A stretch of 64,000 nucleotides of DNA from Capsicum annuum (Eukaryota > Streptophyta > Magnoliopsida > Solanales > Solanaceae): contig NC_061121.1 in assembly GCF_002878395.1 (NCBI RefSeq), positions 13,606,594 to 13,670,593 on the forward strand, in the 5' to 3' direction. Below are positions 34,089 to 46,189 of the stretch, piece after piece. Every line of letters begins with the position of its first letter. The first letter of the stretch is position 1. The notes below the pieces were generated by a model. It was not told the origin of the DNA. It saw only the letters and a list, made by a program, of their open reading frames with translations, and made no database searches. The translations under genes were made by a program, and so were the position numbers.

Positions 34089-36447
34089 TCACCCGTCAGA
34101 CTAGGCTTGACTATCCGCAGGTCACCCATCACAAGTGACCTCAAGCTAACCCTTCTACTAGCATAACTTATAAGCAACTAAATAAAAAGTATAAATCTAT
34201 ACAATATGTGGAAAATAACTCTTTTCTGAATTTGATCAATACAAAACTAAATTTACAAGATTACAACTCTGCTTTTACAACCAAAACTAAGACTGAATAC
34301 ATCAACTTCTATTGACTTTCTATGAAGCCTCTACTAGTACTGACTATAGGTAGCTAGGTCATGACTCCCGACTATCCCAACTCAATACGGCTGAATAAAG
34401 AAAATACAATACTTCTCGAACTGTATAACTAACTCAAGCCCTTGAATCAAAAGGACTTATCACCTGCTGACTGGATGCCGCGAACTGACTGGATCTGAAG
34501 ATGTACACTATACCTTGTACCTACATTATGAGAAGATGTAGCTCACATACGAATATGTGGGTCAGTACCATGGAAATGTATCGAGTATATGGGTTGTATG
34601 CAATTTCAATAATCGAATATCACAATTTTATAAAAGACATGCATGCTGATATAAATGACTCACTTAGCTTGAATTAAACCATCATAATCATGGATGAATA
34701 ATACATGTAAGGTAAAACAAGTGAGTCATTACAATAAGTTCTCAATTCACTTTCTTCTCGATTTCAAACCATCAAAGAAATCAAATTTCATAACAATTCT
34801 CTTTAGAATATAGTATTTCAATCTTTCGAAAAACAATAACTTTCTCTTGACCAATTCTTCAAAACAATATATTCCTTTTAGATAGAATGGTACACACACA
34901 CATTGGGAGTCTCTCATAACCGACATAAACCATGTGATCTACATGGATTCCAACGTTCTACCCACGTTGAGGAGAGTCGCCCTATTCCTTGCCATCGGAG
35001 TAGGACCTTAAATTATCAATCCAAACACTAGTGATCACTATGAAAATCAGCCTCAATTCTGGCTCCTATGGGGGCACGTAGTTCTAGGAAAGTACCAAAC
35101 CCGCTATACCTCCCGCTCGGTGCTAAAGACTACTCCCGGACTTAGCTCAGATCTTTTCAAAAGAAAATCCACCATAAAACAGTTCAACAATTCACAACGG
35201 CAGCCATCATGCTACCCCTTTCATAATGAATCAATAAAAGTGAATTTCTTTTCTCATCTTGGGTTTAAAGTCAACCCCTTTTTAGGATCGAAAGGTCAAA
35301 GCTTCTTTATATTTTCAAATCATTCAAATTCAAGGTATTTATAACAAATGTTTTCTCAAAAACAACAATCTCAAATAGAGTTCAAAACCCATGTCTCAAT
35401 ATCACATTAAAACTTATCAAGATTCAAGCTTTACATCATAAACACATATAAATTTCTTCAAAATCTGGAAATTTTAGCTTTAAGCACAAAATATCATTGT
35501 TCTCATTTAATTTCACTTCTAAAATATTGAAAATATCATAATCTCATGAGAATTAATATAGGATATAAATTCATGCTTCAAATTCATAATAAAACATATA
35601 AAATCCATAACTTCGTAAAAGAAAAATATTTTTAGGCACAAGAACAAAAGGGTGTCCTTGTTGAAAACCCCACATACCTTGAAATTGAAGCTTCGGATGA
35701 ACTCTTAACCTTGGGACTCTATTCATAAAAATAATAGGTGCTTCTTGTAGCCCTTAAAATGGGGATTCTGAATCTCGAAGAATTATTGAAAACTCATGAT
35801 TGAATCTTGAGATATTTGAATTTTTAGGTTGAAACCCTAATGAATGTTCTTGGTGATTTTGAGAGAAAGTAAACTTATTTTGGTGTTATGGGAGTTAAAT
35901 CCCGTGTTATAGACATATATAGGGGTGTTTTGGCACTTGAAAGTGAGGTATGCGGTGCACAACCCATGGCAGACCTTAAGGTGTGCGTCGCACACCTTAT
36001 GGCAGATATTTAAGTGTTCTCCGCACTCCCAATCGCACAAGTTTGATGGGTGGCGCATTGCCCATCCCATACCCTTACTGTCTCTCACGAAAATGGGTAT
36101 AACTTTTCGCTCGGGTATTGGATTTTTGCAAAATTGGTATCGTTGAAAAGATAATTCAATTATCTACAATTTGATAGATCTTAGGATAAAAAATTCCATG
36201 TATATTAAGAGTTATACATGTTTGAAGTTTAACCTTGTAGAATCAAATATCAAATGTTGGACGAATCAAATGATCTTAGCTCAACTTGGATCTAAATGAT
36301 TTATATGAATATTGTTGACCTCAAGAGCACTTCACATACTAGGATAAAGATTATGAAACTTATATTCACATGTGAATCACTTGGATTAAATCTTAGACGC
36401 ATATGAATGACGGTTAAAATTCTAGCATGAAAATATGGGGTATTACA
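34089..36447 (-). repeat. Minus-strand solo gypsy LTR nested in a plus-strand LTR, 2.36 kb
   Basis: On the minus strand it starts TGTAATACCCCATATTTTC at 36447 and ends ...GACGGGTGA at 34089. A perfect 5-bp target duplication AGTGG flanks it (34084-34088 and 36448-36452). The sequence left and right joins into one plus-strand LTR. There is no gag-pol in between, so it is a solo LTR produced by LTR-LTR recombination. It is the same family as 32773-37324 and 38354-47372. Confidence 0.88.
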
Positions 36448-36452
36448 AGTGG

Positions 36453-37324
36453 ATCCACACAACCATTGTTAGTACCCGTGGCACGGTATTAACACCCTTC
36501 CAACTGGGATTACAGGTTGGGCCCTGATTAGCTCAAATTAGGGAATGTCGGTTAGATGATACCTCCCACATTCTCAGATATAGTCTCAGTTACAGTCCCA
36601 ACTCAGTTATCCAGTCTTAGTGTTGTTTGACCAAAGCATACAAATTTTAGTTATCTCAATATATCAGTATTTACATATTTTACTCAGCTCATGTTATATA
36701 CTTAGCCATGCATCCTCAGTATTTACAAATTTTCATGCATTTTCAATATCTACAGATTTCATGCTCTTTATTCAATACTCCATGCTTTACATGTATGTCC
36801 AGTTAATTATTATTATTCCTATCCATTAGACCATGCATATCAGCCTACCTCATTTAGCATACCAGTACATTCAAAGTAATGATCGCATATCTTTCTCTTA
36901 GGCTATGATGTCTCATATCATAGGTGTTGATGCTCAGTTCCTAAATTACACCTAGATTCTCAGATTATCAGCAACAGTAGCAGTGGTGAGTCCTTATCAT
37001 CCGAGGATAGATAATATTACTTCATGTCTTCATCTCAGTAGTTAGTAGAGTTAGTTGGGGCCTGTCCCATCAACTCATAGTATTTAGTTTAGAGGCTTTT
37101 CAGACACTACAGTTAGCTATTCAGACTATTCAGATTTTAGTATTTTTATCAGATTCATAATTCAGTAGTTATTTTAGTATTAAAACCTTATGTCATTTCA
37201 GTTATTCTTCTACATTCATGATTATATTATCCAGTGCTCACAGTAGGTACCAGCTCATGGGTTAGCTTATGTTCTCTCGAGACCGTAAGCACCGTGTAAC
37301 GACTAGGAGGTAGTCTCGGGTCGT
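36453..37324 (+). repeat. Plus-strand solo gypsy LTR, second part
   Basis: This continues 32773-34088. It ends ...GTAGTCTCGGGTCGT at 37324, where the expected GACA has been lost against a (TA)n tract (37325-37346). It is typical LTR sequence with no frame. Confidence 0.75.
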
Positions 37325-37346
37325 TTATATATATATATATATATAT
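37325..37346. repeat. (TA)n microsatellite
   Basis: About eleven TA units lie directly after the LTR end. Together with the (TA)n before 32773 it may represent the two sides of the insertion target. Confidence 0.85.
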
Positions 37347-38348
37347 TCCAAACTTTTTTCATTTTAGTAATCATTTGCATCCTAGAAAAGCAACACCTAT
37401 TGTAACATCAAACAAATTATAACATTACATGGTACAATAACAATTCAACAGCATAAATTTACCTATACCCATCATTTACACTAAGCTAATATTGTAATTT
37501 ACCAGTTAAGTGATTTATTAAAGTAAAATACATGTTTATTAATTATGGTTAAGTAAAATAAACTCTATACATTGCATGCATGTAATTAGTTTGGTGTAAA
37601 ACACCAGGTGTGGGTGCACAAGAAACTTAGGGTAGGGAAATAGATTGAATTAGAGATTAAACTACGCTTAGTCGAGGACCCTTTACAATTAATTAGACTT
37701 GAATGTATTAAGATAAAAATTTTTGGTAGATCACTTGTGTTTGGGTTTGTAAAGTGTTTTCTTGTTTTTTTCACCTGAGTTTAAGTCAACTGAAAACTAT
37801 AATCGAAGTCATGGTTTGAAGATTTATTTGACAAAGAATGGTGTCTTGACTGCTTATACTGAAGTTCAATGAATCATTTCATCAAGCAACAACAAAAGTG
37901 AATTTGGCATAGGTCAAAGGGGAAAACAAGAAGTAATTCCAATTTGGAAAGAAAAAGAGAAGTTTCAAATAATGGACTCCCGAACAAGCTTCCTGGTGTC
38001 CAAGTGTCAGATCTAGACAGCTTATGTCCCCTGAAAACTTTATTTTTTTCATTCTAGTCTTTCCTTTTAATGAACTAAAAGGTGAGAGTTAGGGCTCTAT
38101 CTCAAGGTTTAGTTTGAAGTCACTAATCAGTCCAAATGCATTAGTGAAAGGTGAAATCAAACTTACGTGCGATCAGATATAACGTGTCAAAAGATCACTG
38201 AATTGTTGTAAAGATGAATATGTTATTTTGCACATCCAACATCTGAAATTATTTGCAAAGAAAGATTGAGTTGTGCAATAGTAGATTCATAGGTCAATAA
38301 AGCGTCATATTAAAATGAAATCCCTACCTTGGGTGGTAGGAATTGAGA
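37347..38348. repeat. Further unit copy fragment plus unique sequence
   Basis: From 37347 to about 37770 it aligns with unit A 14205-14510 and unit C 58875-59190: 'taatcatttgcatcctagaaaagcaacac', 'acaataacaattcaacagcataaa', 'ggaccctttacaatt'. It overlaps the same unit segment as 29596-29653, so an extra copy must exist. From about 37780 to 38348 the sequence has no counterpart in A or C and no reading frame. Confidence 0.6.
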
Positions 38349-38353
38349 CTTTT

Positions 38354-39414
38354 AGTCATGACCCAAGCTGAGGCCCTGGCCACGACGGGCATCCCAAACC
38401 ACAAAGGCCCAAGATGCCCCTTAGCATACTACCAAAAGCATAAGTAATATGAAATGAAAGTGCGAAAGAGAAACTGAAAACATGATAGTCCCATAATCAA
38501 ACTTAAAACTTCTTAGCACCATACCATAAGAAAACCCAAGTCCAATCTAAACCAAGTCTACGAAGCCTCTAATACAATACTAGTTAATCTAGATCGGGAC
38601 AAGCCCCTAGCTGGACCATAAAACAACTAAACTAATATATAAATAGAATGCCTTCCAAAGTAAGGGAGGCTCACCGACTCTGAACTCTTGGATCAATTTA
38701 CTATTTCTGACCTGGACCACGGGACTGAGCCTCAGACCCTACATTATGAAATAATGTAGCCGCCATAAAGGATGGTCAATACTTAGAATGTATCGGTGTG
38801 TAGAATAATTCAAAAAAAACTTATGTAACATAATCGGGAGCATTATAAAATCAATTTAACATAAAAGAAATCAGACCCATGGGTATACTTAAAGAGAGAG
38901 ATTCAAATCATTCTCGCAAAAGTATTGACTCAACTCTTTGATTTACTTCTGAGCTAGATGGAATGCCCTACAATTCTAATTACCCATGGGCTATATGGTT
39001 CCACCCTTAACTCAGTAGCCAAGCCTCCACTCCAAATTTGCTGCAAGAATTGGAGTTTCCATAAATTGGTAATACCCTTTTTCAGGCATACCGTAGGCAT
39101 CACCCTTTCATGATGTCCTAATTATCCCCCTTTCAGGATAATACCTGTATCGAGAAAACATGATTTCCAGAAATAATCCCTTTCACTCAAATTCCTTCTT
39201 CGGGTAACCATCTCTCTTTAGGCCCAATTTAACCTCTTAAAACCATGATTCATACTCAAAACATTCATTTATTTCATTTTAAGGGCACTTCATAATAGGT
39301 ACCGTCATACCTAGACTTGCAAATCATATCATATCATATCATACCATTTCCCTTTTCATTTAAAACATATTAATCACCATCAAAATATTTATCATAACAC
39401 ATAAGAGTTCTTAT
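38354..39414 (-). repeat. Minus-strand solo gypsy LTR, 3' part (split by copia)
   Basis: This is the low-coordinate half of an LTR whose other half is 46190-47372; the joined length is 2.24 kb. The minus-strand end is ...GGGTCATGACT at 38354. The target duplication CTTTT lies at 38349-38353 and 47373-47377. The copia insertion duplicated CTTAT (39410-39414 and 46185-46189). Confidence 0.88.
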
Positions 39415-40362
39415 TGTTGGGTTCAAGATTAAAAGTGTGAATTGAAAAAGGAGGAAACCAAGTGGAGGAAAAAATTGAGATAACACTCAAAATGAAAAGT
39501 ATACTAAAAAATGGGAAAGTCTATGAATTATCCTACATTGGTGGGAGAATGAAACATTCAAGTTTTTATATTAAGAAACACTTACTCCATATGGTAAGTG
39601 AGGCAAGAACCAATAGGTGCCTCACATCGTCGTCGTCATCGTCGCTCGCTTGACTTCAGATTTCCAGACCAAAATTCCAAAGAAAAAAATGTAACAATTT
39701 TGTTCCTCTATTAATGCGCATACATATAGTGCAAAAAGAACTGCAGCAATGCGATATGCTGCCTCGGAAGGGATGCAACCCTTCGAGGAAATGACACACT
39801 GTTTCAGGAAAAGGTATGTCTGTTTGGATGGTTGTGGCTATTCAGAAAAGAATACTATTTCGAAGGACAGACATGACTTTTCAATAAAGATACACCTTTC
39901 TGAATGAATCATTGCCTCCTTTCAAAAGAGGCACTTTATGGCTATATAAACCTGTATTTTTCTACAGGTTTGGTACGAATTTTTTTGCACTTGAAAAACA
40001 CTCCTTGTCTTCAAAAATACTCCATGTGATCATCTCCCGTTGAGTGAGTTCAAAGAGAATCTGATCGTTTGAGGTATCACCACTGTCGGACTATTAAGCC
40101 ATTATTTTCTAGGAGGAAAATTTCACAGCCTCAGATACTTGAGGGGAATTATTTCCTTAAGGACACTCCATGAATTCGGAGGACTTGGATTTTTTTGCTT
40201 CATCTATATTTCTTTAAGAAACTGAAAACACACTTCTTTGAAAGATCATTTTGATCTTGTGTTGAATGTGTTGGGCAACTTCATAAGTGCTCTTGATTTA
40301 TTCTTGAACTTGTGTTGAATTAGTATTGCTAAAATACATATTTTGTGTACCCGAAAACAACA
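39415..40362 (+). repeat. 5' LTR of the copia element, 948 bp
   Basis: A TATATAAA box lies at 39943-39950. It pairs with 45141-46184 but is about 95 bp shorter, lacking the block corresponding to about 45380-45485. Scattered substitutions suggest an old insertion. Confidence 0.9.
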
Positions 40363-40617
40363 ATCTTAAGGAAATAATTACAATCTGTATTGTTTTGGTT
40401 TCTGGAGATTAAAGCTTTAAGCTTTCTATTCTGTTTGAACTTAGAAAGTGATTTGAAGTCATAAAAACTTCATCACAAGTTAAAGGTCACTTGGTTAACG
40501 ATTGAAAGTCATAAAAACTTCATCACTAAACTAGAAACAAGGGGTTTTTAAAGTTGCTACAACTTTATTAGTAGTACTTTGATAAACTGAAGTTGACTGT
40601 CTTTCTGTGACAGGAAA

Positions 40618-41580
40618 ATGACTACTGACAGTCATGTGAATGATACTACAATGACTGTGGCAGCAACTAATGTTGCCACAGTGAGTCGTACGAGTGTTCC
40701 AAAGGCAATGGCACTAGCGGAGAAACTCAAAAAATTCATGAGTGTTGATTTTAAAAGATGACAACAGAAGGTGTTCTTATACCTTACAACGTTATGTCTT
40801 CAAGGATTTACATCTAAAGAAGCTCTATAGGTGCACGAAGGAACTTCAGACTAGGAGAAATTTGTCTTTATGGAGGTGTGGAAACACTCTGATTTCCTAT
40901 GCAGGAATTACATTCTAAGTGGTCTCCAAGATGACCTATACAATTTGTATAGTGGAATGAAGACGGAGAAAGAGTTGTTGGGGGCACTGGAAAGAAAATA
41001 CAAGACTGAGGATGCTGGAACCAAAAAGTTCTTTGTTGTAAGATTCCCTGAATATAAAATAATTGACAGCAAGTCTGTTGTATCTCTAGTACAGGAACTG
41101 CAAGTTATCATCCATGATCTCCTTGTGGAAAGTATGAATTTGGTAAATACCTTAGATGAACATGTTAAAAATGTTATTAATGTTGACATAAACTTTATTG
41201 TAGATTTGATTGTGAACGAGGTGTTTCAATTCGCGGTAATAATTGAGAAGTTGTCACCTATGAGGAAGGACTTCAAGAACTATTTGAAACATAAACAAAA
41301 GGAGATGACAATCAAAGATCTCATAGTGAGACTGAGCATTGAAGAAGACAACAAAGATGTGGAAAGAAGGTCGAGATAAAATTCTACAATGAATAGAGCA
41401 AACACTATAGAAGACGACCATAACAACTCAAAAAAGTGAAAGAAAGCTAGACAAAAAATCAATCAATCTAAGAAGAAATTCAAGGGGAAAATCTTCAATT
41501 ATGGAAAGATTGGCCACAAGTCTACAGATTGTCATACCCCAAAGAAAGGCAAAAGAAAGGACCAAGTAAATATGGCTGAA
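40618..41580 (+). pseudogene. Copia gag remnant
   Basis: It starts at ATG 40618. The frame runs on through three stops (about 40759, 40829 and 40853), then is open to 41379: LSGLQDDLYNLYSGMKTEKELLGALERKYKTEDAG, 'KLSPMRKDFKNYLKHKQKEM'. The zinc knuckle near 41497 reads IFNYGKIGHKSTDC: the first two cysteines of the CCHC motif are lost (Ile and Tyr). Confidence 0.85.
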
Positions 41581-42110
41581 TCCAAGAAAGAAATGGATGA
41601 TCTGTGTGCCATGTTGTCTGAATGAAACTTGGTGGGAAATCATTGAGAATGGTGGATGGCTTTCAGTGCCACCCACCATGTTTGTGCAAATAAGGAGTTG
41701 TTTTCTATGTTCTCTCCAGCGCGAAGAGCAGATTTATATGGAAAACTCTGCAACTGCAAAAGTTGAAGGAACAGGAAAAATATGTTTGAAAATGACTTTA
41801 GGCAAAGTTTTGACTTTGAACAATGTCTTGTATATACCAGAGTTACGGAAGAACTTGATTTCTATATCACTTCTTGATAAAAATGGATTCAAATGTGTAT
41901 TTATTTTTGGAAAAATTGTACTTAGTAAAGAAGAAGTGTTCGTAGGAAAAGGCTACCTCACCGAGGGCCTATTCAAAATGAATGTAATGAATGTTAAAAT
42001 CAATAGAAGTTCAGTTTCTTCTTACTTGCTTGAGTCTAATGATTTATGGCATGAACGATTAGGACATGTCAATTATACAATTTTGTGAAAACTGATTAAC
42101 TTAGAAGTTT
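41581..42110 (+). pseudogene. Copia protease and GAG-pre-integrase remnant
   Basis: The active-site region near 41650 reads WWMAFSATHHVC, where the family has W-W-I-D-S-G-A-T: the catalytic Asp-Ser-Gly is destroyed. Downstream blocks NNVLYIPELRKNLISISLLDKNGFKC and NDLWHERLGHVNY are well kept. Frames change between gag and this part. Confidence 0.82.
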
Positions 42111-43050
42111 TGCCAAACTTTGAGTGTAACAAAATCAAAATGTCAAACACGTATAAAATCAAAGTATGCTAAGCATCCGTATAAGTCCATTGAGAGGAAT
42201 TTCAAGTCCTTATACTTAATACATAGTGACATTTATGACATGAAGTCAACACCATCTCGAGGTGGGAAAAAGTATTTTATAACTTTTATTGACGGTTGCA
42301 CTAGATATTGTTATGTCTATTTGCTAAATAGTAAGAATGAAGTAATAGATGGATTTAAGCAATATAAAATAGAAGTTGAAAATCAGTGGAGAAAAAGATC
42401 AAAACGATAAGAAGTGATAGGGGCGGAGAATATGAATCTCTTTTTGCAGAAATATGTGTAGAGAATGGAATTGTCCATTAAACTACGACCTCATTATCAC
42501 CTCAATCTAATGGAATTGCAGAAAGTAAAAACCAAACCTTGAAATAAATGATGAATGTCTTACTAATAAGTTCAGGTTTACTGTAAAAGTTGTGGGGGGA
42601 GGCTATCCTTACAGCTAACGGAATTCTCAATAGAGTTTCCTATAGTAAGACACAATCAATTCCATATAAAAATGGAAAGGAATAAAGCTCAATTTAAAAT
42701 ATTTCAAAGTGTGGGAGTGTCTAGAAAAAGTCCTAGTTCCTATGCCTAAAAGGGTGAAAATAGGACCTAAGATAGTGGACTGTGTATTTATAGGATATGC
42801 TAAAAGTAGTAAAGCATGTCGATTTTTAGATCATAAATCTGAACATATGGATATCCATGAAAATACAGTAATTGAATCAGATAATGCTGAATTCTTTGAA
42901 CACAATTATCTTTATAAAACAAGACATGAACAGTCTAGTGGAAGGTCTAAACGACCTCGAAATGAACCAAGTGAGGATGTACATAATGATGAGAATCTAA
43001 GATATAGTACACGTCAAAGAACATCAACTTTTTTGGATAATATTTTGTAA
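42111..43050 (+). pseudogene. Copia integrase remnant
   Basis: The core shows HSDI (first Asp), then 'RGGKKYFITFIDGCTRYCYVY', RSDRGGEYESLF (second Asp) and SNGIAESKNQTLK (Glu), so the DDE triad is present. It is split by a one-base deletion near 42387 (VENQ|EKKIKTIRSD). More stops follow before the C-terminal part 42709-43050 (VPMPKRVKIGPKIVDCVFIG). Confidence 0.85.
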
Positions 43051-43079
43051 CATTTCACTTAGAAAATAAGCCTCAAACA

Positions 43080-43950
43080 TTTAAAGAAGCGATGGCATCT
43101 TCAGACTCATCCTTTTGGAAAGAGACAGACAATAGTGAGATTGATTCAATCATAAGAAACCATACATGGGAGTTGGTTGATCTTCCTCTAGAAAATAAAC
43201 CTGTAGGTTCTAAATGGATCTTCAAAAGGAAAATAAAAGCTGATGGTACTATTGACAAATACAAGGCAAGATTTTTAGTAAAAGGCTTTAAACAAAAAGA
43301 AGTCCTTGATTAATTTGATGAGGATAACATCAATTCAGCTATTAATTGCCTTGATGGCAGTATATGGTCTTTAAATCCATCAAATGGATGTAAAAACTAC
43401 ATTCCTAAATGGAGAATTGGAGGAAGAAATTTACATGGAACAACCTGAGGGTTTGTAGCTCTAGGAAAATAAAATAAGGTATGTAAACTTGTTAAGTCAC
43501 TTTGTGAACTAAAACAAGCACCTAAACAGTAGCATGCGATTTTTGACTAAACCATGTTGGCAAATGGGTTTAAGATAAATGAATGTGATAAATGTGCTTA
43601 CATTAAAAACACTCCAAATCACCAGGTCATTATTTGTTTGTACGTAGATGATATGTTGATCATCAGTAGAGATATTTCTGACATAAATTCTATGAAATGA
43701 ATGCCTGAAAGCAAGTTAGATATGAAAGACCATGGAGTTATGAAAAGGGTTGGCATTGTCACATCTCATTACATTGAAAAGGTACTTGGCAAATTCAAGT
43801 ATTTGGAATTCGGTATTGCCAAGAATCCATTGGATGTGAGCTTCGCACTTCAAAAGAATGAGGGTGAAAGTGACTCACAGTTGGAATATGCAAGAGTGTT
43901 GGGAAGTCTAATGTATATCATGAATTTTACACAGCCAGAATAGCATGTGC
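43080..43950 (+). pseudogene. Copia reverse transcriptase remnant
   Basis: It includes TWELVDLPLENKPVGSKWIF and KYKARFLVKGFKQKEVLD. About 20 bases of the expected FxxxYSPV block are missing near 43315, shifting the frame. Then come HQMDVKTTFLNGELEEEIYM near 43385, the catalytic YVDDM near 43640 and YARVLGSLMYIMNFTQPE near 43880. Several stops are present. Confidence 0.86.
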
Positions 43951-44577
43951 TATTAGTAATTTGAGTCGGTAGATGAGTAATCCTAATAAAACTCATTGGA
44001 TCGCAATGAAAAGATTTTTGGGGTATCTTAAATACACTCAAGACTATGCTTTGTATATAGTAAATACCCAAATGTACTTGAAAGATATAGTGATGCAAAT
44101 TGGATCACCGGATCGAATGAAGTAAAATCCAAGAGTGGATACGTATTTACTATAGGTGGAGGAGCAGTCTCTTTAAAATCATCCAAACAAACATGTATTA
44201 CTTGCTCAACAATGGAATTAGAATTTATCATATTAGATAAAGTCGGTGAAGAAGAAGAATGACTCCAAAATTTCTTAGAAGATATTCCTTATTGGCCCAA
44301 ACCAGTGGCACCAGTATGTATATACTATGATAGCCAAGTGGCAATAGGTAGGGCAGGGAGCATGATGTACAACGGTAAATATCATCACATAAGACGGAGA
44401 CATAATACCATTAAAGAACTTCTCTCTAGTGGAATTATCACTATTGACTATGTGAAGTCAAAGGATAATGTGTTAGATCGACTTACGAAAGGCCTATCTA
44501 GAGAAAAAGCTGAGAGAACATCCAAGGGAATGGATTTAAGGTCTAGGAAAAGTCAGCATGGCGGTAACTCTACCTAG
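43951..44577 (+). pseudogene. Copia RNase H remnant
   Basis: [20 protein letters not shown] and [12 protein letters not shown] occur near 44130-44230, then YYDSQVAIGRAGSMMYNGKY and HIRRRHNTIKELLSSGIITI near 44320-44450, typical of the copia RNase H C-terminus. There is one stop near 44260. The 44578-45140 stretch to the LTR has no further domain. Confidence 0.82.
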
Positions 44578-45140
44578 AAGACTGGAGATCCCAAGATCTA
44601 GGTTCAAGAAGATCAAACAAAGTTGTGTTTGACAGGTTCAGCATTGTCAATATGCCCAACCCATTCTCATGATATAGACAATGTTTAGTAAACAAAGATA
44701 AGACTTATGGTGTGAAGTCTTTTAATGATTATCTAAATTTAGCATATTTGACCAAATAGTTTAATCTATAGGATTGAACATTTAGAAATCACCTATGTGA
44801 GGGCAAAGTGGAAGCCAATTCAAGGAGAATGTTAGTAAAGGTCTATTCTCTAAGATCTCATAAGATCGGGATGTGTTCATGGCTAAAACAAACAAAACCA
44901 TGAGAGCCGTAAATGGTAAAAGGCTGGTTGTGTGACCCGTGTTGTCTAGGTGTATATTAAAGCTTGATGGCTCAAAGATATCAAATCTATCGATTGACCA
45001 AGTGCATCTAATGCATGTTCACTATGGAAAGTTTAAAGGAAAACCCACTTATCTAGATGCAATTAGTTTTTGCTTGATGATCACATACCTGTCCGTAAAA
45101 TTGTACATAAAAGTAGTCATTCCCCATTCATATGGGGGCT

Positions 45141-46184
45141 TGTTGGGTTCAAGATTAAAAGTGTGAATGGAAAATGGAGGAAACCAAGTGGAGGAAAAAA
45201 TTGAGATAACACTCAAAATGGAAAGTGTACTAAAAAATGGGAAAGTCTACTAATTCTCCCATATTGGTGTGAGAATGAAACTTTCAAGTGTTTATATTAA
45301 GAAACACTTACTCCACATAGTAATTGAGGCAAGAACCAAGAGGTGCCTTGCGTCGTCATCATCATTGCTCGCTCGGCTCGGCTTCAGCTTCAAATTTGGA
45401 GTTGGATTTGGATTTGAATTTATCAAATAATCAACCGATGAGATTAATTTTTTAGATAAAACTTATTTGAAACGTAGGGAAAATCTAGTCCGAAATTCCA
45501 AAGGAAAAAATGTAATAGTTTTGTTCCTCCATTAACGTGCATGCATGCAGTGTAGAAACAACTGCAGCAATGCGAAATTCTACCTCGAAAGGGATGCAAC
45601 CCTTCGAGTAAATGACACACTATTTCAAGAAAAGGTATGACTATTTGGATGGTTCTGGCTGTTTGGAAAAGACACACTATTTCGAAGGACAGAAATGACT
45701 TTTCAGAAAAGATTCACCTTTCTGAATAAACCATTGCCTCCTTTCGAAAGAGGCACTTCATGGCTATATAAACCTGCATTTTTCTATAGGTTTGGTACGA
45801 ATTTTTCTGCACTTGAAAAACACGTATTGTCTTCAAAAATACTCCGTGTGATCATCCCCCGTTGAGTGAGTTTGAAGAGTATATGATATTTTGAGGTACC
45901 ACTACTGTCATATTGTTAAGCCATTTTATCCTGAGAGAAAAATTCCGCAACCTCGGGTACTTAAGGTAAATTATTTCCTTAAGGACACTCCGTGAATTCG
46001 GAGGACTTGGATTTTTCTACTTCATCTATTTTTCTTTAAGAAACTTAAAATACGCTACTTTGAAAGATCATTTTGATCTTATGTTGAAGGTATTGGGAAA
46101 CTTTATGAGTATTCTTGATTTATTCTTGAACTTGTTTTGAAGTAGTGTTGCTAAAATACAGACTTTGTGTACCCGAAAACAACA
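45141..46184 (+). repeat. 3' LTR of the copia element, 1044 bp
   Basis: A TATATAAA box lies at 45765-45772. It contains a ~100-bp block near 45380-45485 with a 'ggatttggatttgaattt' repeat that the 5' LTR lacks. It ends ACAACA at 46184, directly before the CTTAT duplication. Confidence 0.9.
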
Positions 46185-46189
46185 CTTAT

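Larger units (their letters stand above)
39415..46184 (+). mobile_element. Full-length but dead Ty1/copia retrotransposon
   Basis: Structure: LTR 39415-40362, gag from 40618, protease, integrase, RT, RNase H to 44577, purine-rich tract near 45131-45139, LTR 45141-46184. Both LTRs begin TGTTGGGTTCAAG and end CGAAAACAACA. The flanking target duplication CTTAT is perfect. The protein order and the YVDDM motif are copia (Tnt1-like). No initiator-Met primer site follows the 5' LTR, so priming by another tRNA or loss of the site must be assumed. Stops and frameshifts affect every domain. It is inserted in a solo gypsy LTR. Confidence 0.92.

Noticed and set aside
32773..36447. A 3.7-kb DNA transposon with TGTAAYACCCC terminal inverted repeats
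   Set aside because: The two ends are the starts of two gypsy LTRs in opposite orientation; the AGTGG duplication shows the minus-strand LTR is nested in the plus-strand one.
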